NCBI RefSeq assembly: GCF_014207565.1
Contig: NZ_JACHGJ010000006.1
Location: forward strand, 1-64,000
Length of the DNA: 64,000 bases
DNA from: Spirochaeta isovalerica
GTDB lineage: Bacteria > Spirochaetota > Spirochaetia > DSM-2461
Reading direction: 5' to 3'
The notes under the pieces: generated by a model
What the model saw: only the letters and a program-made list of their open reading frames with translations
What the model was told of the DNA's origin: nothing
Database searches by the model: none
Shown: positions 54,450-63,221 of the stretch, one piece after another
How the letters are laid out: every line of letters starts with the position of its first letter
How positions within the stretch are numbered: position 1 is the first letter of the stretch
Program-made: the position numbers and the translations under genes

Positions 54450-54479
54450 CCTCCTGTGCATGCTTTGAGTCAAGCATGC
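54450..54479 (-). promoter_or_regulatory. Leader hairpin before rpsB
   Basis: On the minus strand GCATGCTT and AAGCATGC form an 8-bp stem with a 6-nt loop (54458-54479), ending 2 nt before the rpsB ribosome site (54450-54455). No T-tract follows. S2 is known to repress its own mRNA through leader structures in other bacteria, which is a possible role here. Confidence 0.5.
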
Positions 54480-54520
54480 GTCCTTCTCATTGAGTCTCAG
54501 CAGAACGGGTCTGCCGGAAA

Positions 54521-55102
54521 TTAGTCGAACGTAAAGTCCAACTTTGTTAACATGCCATAAAAGCGGGTGATTGGCAACCCCATGACATTGCTGTAGGAGC
54601 CATTTATACCGCTGATAAGACACTCGCCTTTTCCCTGTATCCTGTAGGAGCCGGCAACCCCTTTCCATTCCTCCGTATCGAGATACCAGGCGATCTCTTT
54701 TGCCGATAACGGGCGGAAGGTTACATCCGTAATATCTACTTCTGTGAGTATGGTTCTGTCTTTTGCTCTGTATAATGAAATTCCCGTTAAAACCTGATGC
54801 GTCATCCCTGAGAGGCTTAAAAGCTCCCTTTCCGCTTCAAGTCTGTTTTCAGGTTTTCCTACGCGGCGGTCATGGTAGGATATGAAAGTATCGGCAGCAA
54901 CGGCCCATTTCACCTGGATCGGCGGGTTTTTCAGAAAGGCATGCAGCTTTTCTTCCGCTATGGTTCTGGCCAGCACTTCCGGGCCGATGTCGCGGGTCAT
55001 ATCCTCTTCTGTTTCGACCGGGAAGACATCGAAGGGAATTCCCATCTGCGTAAGCAGCGTCTGTCTCCTGGGAGAAGATGACACAAGATGTATTTTTTCC
55101 AT
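54521..55102 (-). CDS. maf: Maf family nucleotide pyrophosphatase
   Basis: A roughly 193-residue house-cleaning enzyme that hydrolyses abnormal nucleoside triphosphates. The motif VSSSPRRQTLL is at the N-terminus, AADTFISYHDRRVGKP near 70 and YRIQGKGECLI near 150 with NVMGLP near the end. The ATG at 55102 gives the normal family start; an ATG at 55123 with AGGTG upstream is an alternative. It is the gene before rpsB on the same strand. Confidence 0.9.
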   Translation of the reverse strand: MEKIHLVSSSPRRQTLLTQMGIPFDVFPVETEEDMTRDIGPEVLARTIAEEKLHAFLKNPPIQVKWAVAADTFISYHDRRVGKPENRLEAERELLSLSGMTHQVLTGISLYRAKDRTILTEVDITDVTFRPLSAKEIAWYLDTEEWKGVAGSYRIQGKGECLISGINGSYSNVMGLPITRFYGMLTKLDFTFD

Positions 55103-55238
55103 ATACCGGATTATATCATCCAAAGTGACACCTGTTCTATTGGAAGAAATATAATCTCCTCATGAGTTTATTGATTTCTCATTCCCGGCAGATAATAATT
55201 AATTGACTTCAATTTGAATAAATAGACAGGAGTTAATT

Positions 55239-55604
55239 ATGAAAAAAGTTCTTTTAACCGCATTTCTGCTAATCTCGTCCATCACTTTATTTTCCCAGTC
55301 CATCGATCTCGGTGATTTTCCCATTGGCAAATGGGCTGATGAAAAATGGGATGCGATCTGGGAATTCAATTCTGACAATATCAGGATTCTCGATGAACAG
55401 GGAAATGTGATATATGATTTCCAGGATAAAACGATAGTGGATTTTAAAATATCACCTTCGACGGCCGGTCTGGAGTTGAGTTTTTACTGTCAGGAGACGG
55501 GAAAGAAGTATAAATTCGTTAAAGGTCTGACCAGTCTGGATTTGAATTTGATTATCGATACCGATTCGGGCATCCATTACGAAACAAAAATGCCTAAAAA
55601 ATAG
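55239..55604 (+). CDS. Small exported hypothetical protein
   Basis: A 121-residue protein with a signal peptide (about residues 1-20, ending LFSQS) and a short beta-rich body containing GKWADEKWDAIWEFNSDNI and GLELSFYC, like a small lipocalin-type barrel. It ends MPKK. I recognise no named family. AGGAG precedes the ATG. Divergent from maf; a strong terminator follows. Confidence 0.7.
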   Translation: MKKVLLTAFLLISSITLFSQSIDLGDFPIGKWADEKWDAIWEFNSDNIRILDEQGNVIYDFQDKTIVDFKISPSTAGLELSFYCQETGKKYKFVKGLTSLDLNLIIDTDSGIHYETKMPKK

Positions 55605-55661
55605 AGAGGCATAATCAACCTCTTCATATAAGAGAGCGCAGAGGAGTTTTCCCTGCACTCG

Positions 55662-55705
55662 GAAGCTGCCGCATAACATAAACGTATGCAGCAGCTTTCT
55701 TTTTT
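55662..55705 (+). terminator. Rho-independent terminator
   Basis: GAAGCTGC and GCATA (55662-55675) pair with TATGC and GCAGCTTTC (55685-55699), separated by one bulged base per side, and a run of six T follows. It ends transcription from the gene at 55239. It lies next to the htrA stop but has no T-tract in that direction. Confidence 0.85.
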
Positions 55706-57148
55706 CTATTTCACAATACCCAGAAGGATCTCTTTACCGTCGCGGAGTATCCGGAAGTTTATCTCGTCCCCATCGTCGTTCAGGGCTTTATAGAAATCCG
55801 TCAAATCGGCAATTCTGCTGCTGTTGACTCTGGTTATGACATCGCCCTGCCGTATTCCGGCCGCGGCTGAAGAAGAACCTTCGGCTACATAAGCGACGAT
55901 AACGCCTCTTGTCCGGCCGGACAGTTCAAGCTGATCCTTGATTTCATCAGTAAGGGGGCTGACGTATACACCCGGCCAGAGTCCTCCGTCATCGGCGATT
56001 TCCTGCTCCGATTTCCGCGCATCAAGTCTGACCCTGATATTCTCTTTCTTTCCGAGTCTTATGATATCGAGGGAAATATCTCTTCCCGGAGGAAGTGTTC
56101 CGATCAGTCTCTGCAGCTGGTCGCTTGATTCGACTTTCCGGCCGTCAACTCCGATTATCAGGTCTCCCGGTAAGAGACCGCCTTTTTCCGCAGGTGAACC
56201 GGCAAATATATTTCCTGTGAAAGCTCCGGTCTCGCCGTCAAAATCCATTCCTTCCGCAGGGGGATTGCCTATTGTCACGCCAAGCCAGCCATATTCGACC
56301 CGGCCTTTGGTCACGAAGTCATCGACAACTCTTTTTACAGTGTTGACCGGTATGGCAAACCCCAATCCCACGCTGCCGCCGGATCTGGATGCAATCCATG
56401 TATTAATTCCGATAAGCTGTCCGTTCAGGTTGACCAGCGCGCCTCCCGAGTTCCCCGGGTTGATGGCGGCATCGGTTTGTATGTAATCGGTGAAGTCGGC
56501 TATTGTGCTTCCCTCCTGTGCCTTTCTGCCCAGAGCGCTGACGATACCCTGTGTTACAGTCGATTCGAAACCGAGAGGATTCCCGACGGCGAACACGATA
56601 TCCCCGACCATCAGGCGATCGGAATCGGCCATATCCATCAAGGGCAGACTTTCGCGGCTTTCGAAGGTTATCAGAGCCAGGTCTGTCCGGCTGTCCGTAC
56701 CGACCACTGTGGCATCGAAGGTCCGGCCGTCATACAATTTGACGCTGATTTCATCAGCTTCTCCCACGACATGGTTATTGGTTACGGCAAAATACTTTCT
56801 TCCGTCGCGCCTTACAAGGACACCGGAACCCAGTCCTTCTTTTTTGAATTCTCTTTCCTGGGGAGCCTGATTGTCGTTATTCTGATCGGGATTGGAGAAA
56901 GGCCAGGAATCTCCAAAAAAATTAAAGGGCGAAAAGGATTGCCCCGGTATGGTCTGTTTGACAATTTCCGTCACATTGATTTCGACAACGGCGGGGAGTG
57001 TTGTTCTGGCCACTTCCCTGAATTTGTTCTGCATGGCGTACATATAGGAATCGTCCGAGCTCCCCGAACCGGGATTCTCACTGTAGAGACCGGAAATTCC
57101 GACCAGCGATAATAACAGAACAAGAATGATTTTTGTTGGTTTATACAT
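55706..57148 (-). CDS. HtrA/DegP-type periplasmic serine protease
   Basis: A 480-residue chaperone-protease. The signal peptide covers about residues 1-23 (IILVLLLSLVGISGLYS). The catalytic triad is His in VTNNHVVGEAD (near 125), Asp in DSRTDLALI (near 158) and Ser in NPGNSGGALV (near 233). Two PDZ domains follow (about 275-365 and 385-475), as in DegP/DegQ. AGGAGGT precedes the ATG at 57148; the frame is open to 57274 without a ribosome site. Confidence 0.94.
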   Translation of the reverse strand: MYKPTKIILVLLLSLVGISGLYSENPGSGSSDDSYMYAMQNKFREVARTTLPAVVEINVTEIVKQTIPGQSFSPFNFFGDSWPFSNPDQNNDNQAPQEREFKKEGLGSGVLVRRDGRKYFAVTNNHVVGEADEISVKLYDGRTFDATVVGTDSRTDLALITFESRESLPLMDMADSDRLMVGDIVFAVGNPLGFESTVTQGIVSALGRKAQEGSTIADFTDYIQTDAAINPGNSGGALVNLNGQLIGINTWIASRSGGSVGLGFAIPVNTVKRVVDDFVTKGRVEYGWLGVTIGNPPAEGMDFDGETGAFTGNIFAGSPAEKGGLLPGDLIIGVDGRKVESSDQLQRLIGTLPPGRDISLDIIRLGKKENIRVRLDARKSEQEIADDGGLWPGVYVSPLTDEIKDQLELSGRTRGVIVAYVAEGSSSAAAGIRQGDVITRVNSSRIADLTDFYKALNDDGDEINFRILRDGKEILLGIVK

Positions 57149-57333
57149 AAAATTACCTCCTGTGAAACAGTCCGGACATAACTTGACCGTGCTGCATTTC
57201 ATCCTGAGCCCATAAGTTAAAGGGTTGTGTTTTTGACAATTGTCTTCGGCAGCCATTCTTTGCGCTGCCTTCATTCATAAAACAGCTGACCGGGCCGGTG
57301 ATAACAAATTTTTTCATAAAAAATCGAAGTCAT

Positions 57334-57360
57334 AATAAAAAGGGGCGGAAAACCGCCCCT
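57334..57360 (-). terminator. Rho-independent terminator of the hsp20 pair
   Basis: AGGGGCGG (57341-57348) and CCGCCCCT (57353-57360) form an 8-bp GC-rich stem with a 4-nt loop. On the minus strand a TTTTTATT run follows. It lies 23 bp after the stop of the downstream hsp20 gene. Confidence 0.85.
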
Positions 57361-57383
57361 CGATTCTAAAGAATCGCAACCGA

Positions 57384-57743
57384 TCATTTAACCTGAACAG
57401 TTATTTTTCTCGGTTTTTCCGATTCTTTGACACCCAGTTTTAAAGTCACCAGACCGTTGCTGATAGTCGCTTCAATCTTCTCTCTGTCTATTGTGTCATC
57501 GATGGTGTACTCCTGGTAGTAATCTCCCTGACGAATCTCCCTTATTCTGTAGTGCCCGGCATCTTCATCCGCTTTCCTTTCTCCATGAATAATAAGAAGG
57601 TCCTTATCAACTTTGATATGCAGGTTCTCTTTGCTCACCCCTGGCATTTCCATCGTCAGGACTACGGCCTCTTCATCCTGGAATATATCAGTCGATGCGG
57701 GAAAACGCCTTTTTTTATTTTCTATTTCTTTTTTCCTGTCCAT
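57384..57743 (-). CDS. Small heat-shock protein (Hsp20/alpha-crystallin)
   Basis: A 119-residue holdase chaperone that is mostly alpha-crystallin domain (about residues 18-110). The conserved VVLTMEMPGVSKENL and ISNGLVTLKLGV segments are present; the N-terminal arm is short. GAGGAT precedes the ATG. It is 9 bp downstream of a longer hsp20 gene, and the two probably form mixed or separate oligomers. Confidence 0.92.
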   Translation of the reverse strand: MDRKKEIENKKRRFPASTDIFQDEEAVVLTMEMPGVSKENLHIKVDKDLLIIHGERKADEDAGHYRIREIRQGDYYQEYTIDDTIDREKIEATISNGLVTLKLGVKESEKPRKITVQVK

Positions 57744-57752
57744 AACATCCTC

Positions 57753-58211
57753 CTACTTCACGCTCACAGAAATCTGTTTGGGTTTCGTTTCTTCTTTCCG
57801 GGAAAGAATAATGGTTAACAGGCCGTCTTTCAGTTCAGCGGAGATTTTTGAGGAATCAACAGTCGCCGGCAAAGAGATGGTTCTCTGAAAGCTTCCGCTC
57901 CAGATTTCCTTTTTGTAGTATTTCCCTTTTTTCTCTTCTTTGTTTTCCTCTTTTGAGCCTTTGATCGTCAGGACATTCGACGCGATAGAGACATCAATGT
58001 CTTTCTGTTCCAGTCCGGGCAGTTCACACTTGACCGTGTAATCGTTTTCTCCTTCAACAAAATCAATTGCAGGAGTCACACTGCGGTCGAACAATCCTGT
58101 TGAGCTGGGAACGCGATCATAATTGAAAAGATCATTGATCTCGTTCTGCAGGTTCTGAAGATCTGCCCAGGGATCGTAAAGTCTGGGGTTTTTCCATTTA
58201 ACAATTGCCAT
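57753..58211 (-). CDS. Small heat-shock protein (Hsp20/alpha-crystallin)
   Basis: A 152-residue small heat-shock protein. The N-terminal arm opens MAIVKWKNPRLYDPWADLQ; the alpha-crystallin domain runs from about 45, with YTVKCELPGLEQKDIDV and SAELKDGLLTIILSR. It ends KPKQISVSVK with the IxV motif for oligomer contacts. GGAGGTG lies 5 nt before the ATG at 58211; an open frame further upstream lacks a ribosome site. Confidence 0.92.
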   Translation of the reverse strand: MAIVKWKNPRLYDPWADLQNLQNEINDLFNYDRVPSSTGLFDRSVTPAIDFVEGENDYTVKCELPGLEQKDIDVSIASNVLTIKGSKEENKEEKKGKYYKKEIWSGSFQRTISLPATVDSSKISAELKDGLLTIILSRKEETKPKQISVSVK

Positions 58212-58334
58212 AACAGCACCTCCATTTGAAATTGTTTTCATTAATAATATTGCAACTTCTGTGCCAATCCCGAAACAGGAAAAAACAGCCCTTAGAGAGG
58301 TGTAATTTACTTCACAGAAAGAAATTGTGATGAA

Positions 58335-58380
58335 AATTGACACATGGGAAAATTGGATGAAATCAGCCGATATGTCAATT
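58335..58380. promoter_or_regulatory. Separated inverted repeat upstream of hsp20
   Basis: AATTGACACAT (58335-58345) and ATATGTCAATT (58370-58380) are inverted copies with one mismatch, 24 bp apart, and 124 bp before the hsp20 start. It is not a CIRCE element. It could be a regulator site; the minus-strand arm also contains TTGACA, a -35 match. Confidence 0.35.
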
Positions 58381-58480
58381 TGAAACACCGTGGCCCTGAG
58401 TGTTTTTTTTACTGAGTCAATTTAACCCGGGTCATAGATTTTTTTTTTCACTTCCCTCATAATCAGTATCCGGTTAGGTT

Positions 58481-59089
58481 ATGAAACAGATAAATATCGA
58501 TGAATACTATTCTTTCGGATGCACCTGCTGCGGAGATTGCTGTTCCGGAAATATGAAAATACATATCAACCTCTTCGATCTATTCAAAATTGCGGTGAGA
58601 TTGGGTTTTTCTTCGACAGGGACGCTTTTCAGCGCCAATCTGATCAAGCTTGTCCAGGGGCAGAACGGAGCCTGGATTCCCATTATAAATTTCAAAAAGA
58701 AACCTTTCCCATTCTGCCCGTGGCTGATAAATGAACAGGGAGATGACGATGTTCTCCGGGGCTTCTGTTCCCTCCATCCTCACGATAAACCTCTGGTATG
58801 CAAGATGGCCCCTGTCGGGAGAGTCGCTGATCTGACTGAGGGAACGGAGTCATATATTCTGACGGCCCCTACGGAGAATTGTCCCGGAATGGTGGTTTGT
58901 GAAGAGAACCGTCTGTCGGTTATGAAAAAAGAATTGAGACAGGAACTGGATTTCGAGCTTCGTTTTTTTGCCATTCTCGAAAAGATGGAAGGGATGCCGC
59001 AGGAATCCTATAAGAAGCTATATCTCCTTGATTGCGCCGTGCCTTTCGAAAAACAACTGAAAGATCTGGAGAGTGCTTATGAAATCTGA
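58481..59089 (+). CDS. YkgJ-family cysteine-cluster protein
   Basis: A 202-residue protein with the YkgJ motif near its start, FGCTCCGDCCSG (about residues 12-23), then PFCPWL, GFCSLHPHDKPLVCKMAP and NCPG, all expected metal ligands. It is longer than the paralogue at 26937. Function unknown; iron or zinc binding is assumed. Its last 11 bp overlap the thioesterase gene, so they are probably co-transcribed. Confidence 0.82.
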   Translation: MKQINIDEYYSFGCTCCGDCCSGNMKIHINLFDLFKIAVRLGFSSTGTLFSANLIKLVQGQNGAWIPIINFKKKPFPFCPWLINEQGDDDVLRGFCSLHPHDKPLVCKMAPVGRVADLTEGTESYILTAPTENCPGMVVCEENRLSVMKKELRQELDFELRFFAILEKMEGMPQESYKKLYLLDCAVPFEKQLKDLESAYEI

Positions 59090-59528
59090 TGAGCTGCAGA
59101 GATATATTGAAGAAAATATCCCCCTGGTTGCCAAAGCGGGATTTGTTATAGAGGAATCGACCTGCGAGAGGGTTTCGGTTCATGGACCTTTTCCCGAAAA
59201 CCGCAATCATCACGGTTCTGTTTTCGGGGGGAGCATAAGCGTTATCTCGGTGCTGGCAGGCTGGCTCCTCGTAAGGGAAATAATGGAAAAAGAGAATCCT
59301 CAGGCACGGATCGTCATCAGCAGCCAGACTCTCGAATATCTGCGTCCCCTGCGAAAAGACTTTATCGCCGAAGCCGTCAAGCCGGATATTTCGGATTTCG
59401 GTCCTTTTCTCAAGCGATTGGATGCTGCGGGGAAGGCCAGGCTTGAAGTTCAGGTCCTGGTCCGTGAGGAGGAGGGCTCTGAGCCCTGCGCGCGGTTTCA
59501 GGGAACATTTCACGTCGCCGTTGACTGA
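59079..59528 (+). CDS. Hotdog-fold thioesterase (YiiD C-terminal type)
   Basis: A 149-residue protein with the hotdog fold of the YiiD C-terminal thioesterase family. Key stretches are NHHGSVFGGSISVIS (about 43-57), where the His and Gly-Gly lie at the acyl-CoA site, and TLEYLRPLRKDFIAEA. It lacks the N-terminal acetyltransferase of E. coli YiiD. The ATG at 59079 has GGAG at 7 nt spacing; a GTG two codons before is less likely. Substrate unknown. Confidence 0.82.
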   Translation: MKSDELQRYIEENIPLVAKAGFVIEESTCERVSVHGPFPENRNHHGSVFGGSISVISVLAGWLLVREIMEKENPQARIVISSQTLEYLRPLRKDFIAEAVKPDISDFGPFLKRLDAAGKARLEVQVLVREEEGSEPCARFQGTFHVAVD

Positions 59529-59590
59529 TAACCCTCCGTTGCGAAGTCGGGGAACATCTTATATAGTTAAGGTAGTTTGGAGATATACAT

Positions 59591-60328
59591 ATGAACTGGA
59601 AATGGGGCAGTCAGGAACTGCCTGAAGAAGGACTTTCAATCAATTCCAATGACCTGACTCTGCTGCGGATTAAACGAGTCAATGAGGAAATTCTCATAGC
59701 CCCCGGACCGGTTGACGATGATACGGTCTTTTCCCGGTTCATTGCCGGCAGAGAAGCTAAGATAGTCCTTTATCCCGCTCTCCCCGAGCTCCCTATCGTT
59801 ATTAAACCCCAGATGCCGCTTTCAATACTCCCGGGACTTACTTTTCATTGCTTTGTCGAGGTCCCTCTTGTTTTTTCCATCTCGAACGTCAAGGGTAAGA
59901 AACAGGAGCTCCTCACTGAGGTCTCCGTTCACAATCTTTCCAGAAGCTGGTTCGGCGACCCCTGGAACGGAGAGGTTTCATACTGCCTCGAAAGCCCTCT
60001 TAATACGGATATTGAAAAATACGATCAGACCGAGACTTCGATTTATTGTCCAGTACATATCGTAAATAGATCCAGTCAGATACTGGCGCTGGACCGCATG
60101 CTTCTCCGTGTTCCCTATCTCTCGGTATATCAGGGCAGGAAGAGACTGTATTCAAACGGCACAAAGATTTCTTTCCGGGGACAGGATCAGATAAGCCAGG
60201 TGACATTTTATAAAGGACCGCCTGAACTGGAGGGTTCTTTGAAACAGATTACACCTCCCCGGCAGACTGACGAATCCGGTCTTTTGACAAAAAGCTTCTA
60301 TTTTTTCAAAACAATCTACAACGGATAA
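59591..60328 (+). CDS. DUF432 family protein
   Basis: A 245-residue, beta-rich protein with no signal peptide or membrane helix. The motifs LPELPIVIKPQMPLSILPG (about 62-80), FHCFVEVPL and SWFGDPWNGEVSYCLESPL fit the DUF432 family, which I recall as often encoded next to mechanosensitive channel genes; here it is 10 bp before an MscS gene. Function unknown; an accessory or regulatory role for the channel is an inference from gene order. GGAG precedes the ATG. Confidence 0.75.
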   Translation: MNWKWGSQELPEEGLSINSNDLTLLRIKRVNEEILIAPGPVDDDTVFSRFIAGREAKIVLYPALPELPIVIKPQMPLSILPGLTFHCFVEVPLVFSISNVKGKKQELLTEVSVHNLSRSWFGDPWNGEVSYCLESPLNTDIEKYDQTETSIYCPVHIVNRSSQILALDRMLLRVPYLSVYQGRKRLYSNGTKISFRGQDQISQVTFYKGPPELEGSLKQITPPRQTDESGLLTKSFYFFKTIYNG

Positions 60329-60338
60329 GGAGTCCTTT

Positions 60339-61187
60339 GTGTTCAAAGATTTAGCTTTCGAGAAATTACTTCAGAATATCGATCCCGCGCAGATTCTCAA
60401 GGTACTGATAATTATCGTCTCCGGTTTCCTTCTGGTGCGGTTCATCCGATTTATAGTGAGAAAGATCTTTGAGAAGAACCTCAATCCCCAGTCCCGCATG
60501 CTCGTGGCCAAGTTTATAAACTGGACAGGTTTTATTATAGTAACCCTCATCGTACTTTCCGAACTGGGAATCGAGCTGACGGCCCTTCTGGGAGCGGCGG
60601 GTATCCTGGGTCTGGCTTTAGGTGTCGCATCCCAGAAGAGTTTAGGCAATATAATCAGCGGTCTGTTTCTGGTAGCCGAGAAGAGCTTTGAAATCGGAGA
60701 TATCATCAGGGTCGGCGATAAAACCGGCGTGGTTCACTCCATAGAAACTCTTGCCATAATGCTGAAAACTTTTGACAATCTTCTGATCCGGATTCCCAAT
60801 GAAACGCTCATAAGCGCGGAGATGACAAATATCACCCGGTTTCCCATCAGAAGGCAGGATTTCAATATTTCCATATCTTATAAAGATGATATTAAAACAG
60901 CTATGGATATACTCAAGAAGGCTTCAGAGGAAAACCCTTTATGTCTCGATGAGCCGAAACCGCTTATTCTGGTTAAGGATTTTGAGGATTCGGGCATATC
61001 TCTTTTACTCGGAGTCTGGTTTGAAAAGAGCAACTATCTCGATGTGAAAAACTCCATGGCAATGGACATTAAACGGAGATTTGATGAAGCGGGAATTACC
61101 ATACCTTATCCCCATCTGACACTTTATTACGGAGATAAGGAATCAAAGCCACTTTCTTCTTCTGAAATAGATGACCATGATCAGTGA
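60339..61187 (+). CDS. MscS-family mechanosensitive ion channel
   Basis: A 282-residue small-conductance channel. Three membrane segments lie at about residues 15-36, 62-80 and 86-112, the last, ILGLALGVASQKSLGNIISG, being the pore-lining TM3 with its glycine-alanine pattern. The beta domain (ISGLFLVAEKSFEIGDIIRV) and the alpha-beta domain follow. GTG start with AAGGAG upstream. The 3' end overlaps corA on the other strand by 45 bp. Confidence 0.92.
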   Translation: MFKDLAFEKLLQNIDPAQILKVLIIIVSGFLLVRFIRFIVRKIFEKNLNPQSRMLVAKFINWTGFIIVTLIVLSELGIELTALLGAAGILGLALGVASQKSLGNIISGLFLVAEKSFEIGDIIRVGDKTGVVHSIETLAIMLKTFDNLLIRIPNETLISAEMTNITRFPIRRQDFNISISYKDDIKTAMDILKKASEENPLCLDEPKPLILVKDFEDSGISLLLGVWFEKSNYLDVKNSMAMDIKRRFDEAGITIPYPHLTLYYGDKESKPLSSSEIDDHDQ

Positions 61188-62219
61188 GAGAATCAGCATT
61201 ATACCCAGAACGGCAAAATAACCGTATTCCCAGGCCAGTTCCGGCATGTTCCGGAAATTCATACCGTAGATCCCTGCTATGAATGTAAGAGGTATGAAAA
61301 TCGTGGAAATGATAGTCAAAACTTTCATAACGCTGTTCATTTCGTAACTGATGGAAGATATAATCGATTCCTGGAAACCTGTCAGTACATCCTTAAGCTG
61401 ATCTGTAATATCGATTATAAGCAGCAGGTGATCATAAATGTCCCGGAAATATTTCCTTGAATTATCGCTGATCTGTTCAAAATCTCCCTTCTGAAGGGAG
61501 AAGAGAATTTCTCTCAGAGGCCAGACCGATTTTCTCAGAAGTATCTGCTCTTTTTTGAGAACAAGTATCCGGTCGAATACTTGTTTGCTGCGGCTGCCAA
61601 GCGTTTTCTCTTCGAGAATTTCCTGCTCTTCTCTTATCTTATCCACCATAAGGAAGTAGTTGTCCACGATAGAGTCGATCATGACATAAAACAGATAGTC
61701 TGCCTGTTTGTTTCGAATCTTCCCCTTGTGATGTCTAATTCTGCTTCGGATATTTTCGAAGACATCACCCTTTCTCTCCTGAATGGAAATTAATGTATTA
61801 CCCGTATAGATTAGGCTGATTTGTTCAAGCTGGAGGGAGTTCGTTTCATCATCCCATGTGATCATTTTCAGAATGGTATGGAGGTAACGGTCAAAATCAT
61901 CAATTTTCGGTCTGTGACCTGTATTCTGAATATCTTCGAGAGAGAGTTTGCTCAAACCGAATTTTTCACCGAGCATGGCCAGAAACTCCGAATCCTCGGT
62001 TCCGGTGATATTGATCCAGCAGACCATGTTTTCCGGAGTTTTAAAACCTGAAAGATCCTCTCCGGCCAGTATTCGTTCCTCAAATTTCCCGTCATCGTAA
62101 AGAAAGACCTCTATTTCCGCTTTTGCGGTATGGTGCTCGGACTGTTCGAGCATTCCTGGAGGATTTCCGGCTTTTCGGGAGAAACGGGCTAGGGATTTGT
62201 GCATATCCTTATGATTCAT
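61143..62219 (-). CDS. corA: CorA-family magnesium/divalent cation transporter
   Basis: A 358-residue divalent cation channel. The cytoplasmic funnel (about residues 1-285) contains the long helix ending DVLTGFQESIISSISYEMN, then TM1 (IISTIFIPLTFIAGIYG), the universally conserved selectivity motif GMN (about 321) and TM2 near the end, with the basic tail RRRKWL. GAGGT precedes the ATG. It is convergent and overlapping with mscS; both respond to ion or osmotic conditions. Confidence 0.94.
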   Translation of the reverse strand: MNHKDMHKSLARFSRKAGNPPGMLEQSEHHTAKAEIEVFLYDDGKFEERILAGEDLSGFKTPENMVCWINITGTEDSEFLAMLGEKFGLSKLSLEDIQNTGHRPKIDDFDRYLHTILKMITWDDETNSLQLEQISLIYTGNTLISIQERKGDVFENIRSRIRHHKGKIRNKQADYLFYVMIDSIVDNYFLMVDKIREEQEILEEKTLGSRSKQVFDRILVLKKEQILLRKSVWPLREILFSLQKGDFEQISDNSRKYFRDIYDHLLLIIDITDQLKDVLTGFQESIISSISYEMNSVMKVLTIISTIFIPLTFIAGIYGMNFRNMPELAWEYGYFAVLGIMLILSLIMVIYFRRRKWL

Positions 62220-62323
62220 AATTTACCTCGACACAATTATGGAGGCATGTCCGTTATATTTCAAGACTGTAGTTGGATAAGGTCTTCTAGTTAGTTTATT
62301 ATTGAAAGAGAGAGGTTTGATGA

Positions 62324-63217
62324 ATGGATACATATGAAATACTACAAGCAATATCAGACGGGCTAAACAAAACGCCAAAGGAAGCTATTTTAAGTTTTGC
62401 TTTAATTGTTCTTATGGTTTTTATCGGCCTATTCATTTCGAGATGCTATAAATTCTATTTGCTTAAGAAGCTACATCACTTATGGTCTGATGAATATAAT
62501 AACGAAATCCGCCTTCTTAATCTGTCTATTAATGAGTTGGATCTTATAGACAGGATGTCTCTCCATCTAAAGGATCGCAAACGTAAAATACTGCTTCTGA
62601 AAAACAGAAACACCTTCGAGAAAGCTTTATCACTTGTATCCAACAATGAAAAGGATCCGACCCCTTATGCAAGGGAGCTTAAAGAAAAACTATTCGGAAT
62701 AAAATTCGAGAAAAGTAAAGATGGAATTCCCACCCAGCTTATTACAGAAACGGGAGAGGTTTTCACAGGATACCTTATTGACCGCAAGGGACAGAAATTA
62801 AAAATTGGAAATATTAGCAAAAGTTCCGAAAAAAGGAACCCCGGAAAGAATCGGATTTACATTCAGAATTTTTATTCGCTGGAATCTCATCTGGTTCGAA
62901 CAGTCTTACTTCTGGGAGATGAGGCAGTCATCGAGATTGATGAAAGAAAGAACAGTATTGCTGACAGAGGGTTTCTCAAGGACGTTTCAATCTATATACC
63001 CGGACACGAACATCCTGAAAAAACCAGAATGAAGCTCCTTCCGGGAAATAAAGCTCTTATAGAAAACCCGGGAAGAAAACTGAAGGCAGGAGATGCTTTC
63101 AAGCTCTCAGTCAAGCGGGATGCCCATGGGATCTCGTGGATAAATGCTGTTGTAACAAGTGTTTCTCTAAATGGAAAACTGGCAAGAATCCGATTCGGCT
63201 ATCTGAAAAAGCAATGA
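62324..63217 (+). CDS. Hypothetical single-span membrane protein
   Basis: A 297-residue protein I do not recognise. One transmembrane helix (about residues 22-41, SFALIVLMVFIGLFISRCYK) is followed by a helical, charged region (about 55-130) and a beta-rich C-terminal half (about 135-297) that might be a PilZ- or OB-like fold; it lacks the PilZ RxxxR and DxSxxG motifs. AGAGAGG precedes the ATG. It ends 4 bp from the convergent dinB. Confidence 0.6.
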   Translation: MDTYEILQAISDGLNKTPKEAILSFALIVLMVFIGLFISRCYKFYLLKKLHHLWSDEYNNEIRLLNLSINELDLIDRMSLHLKDRKRKILLLKNRNTFEKALSLVSNNEKDPTPYARELKEKLFGIKFEKSKDGIPTQLITETGEVFTGYLIDRKGQKLKIGNISKSSEKRNPGKNRIYIQNFYSLESHLVRTVLLLGDEAVIEIDERKNSIADRGFLKDVSIYIPGHEHPEKTRMKLLPGNKALIENPGRKLKAGDAFKLSVKRDAHGISWINAVVTSVSLNGKLARIRFGYLKKQ

Positions 63218-63221
63218 TGAA

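Noticed and set aside
56477-57112. 211-codon frame on the plus strand
   Set aside because: It lies opposite the HtrA gene and has no independent support.
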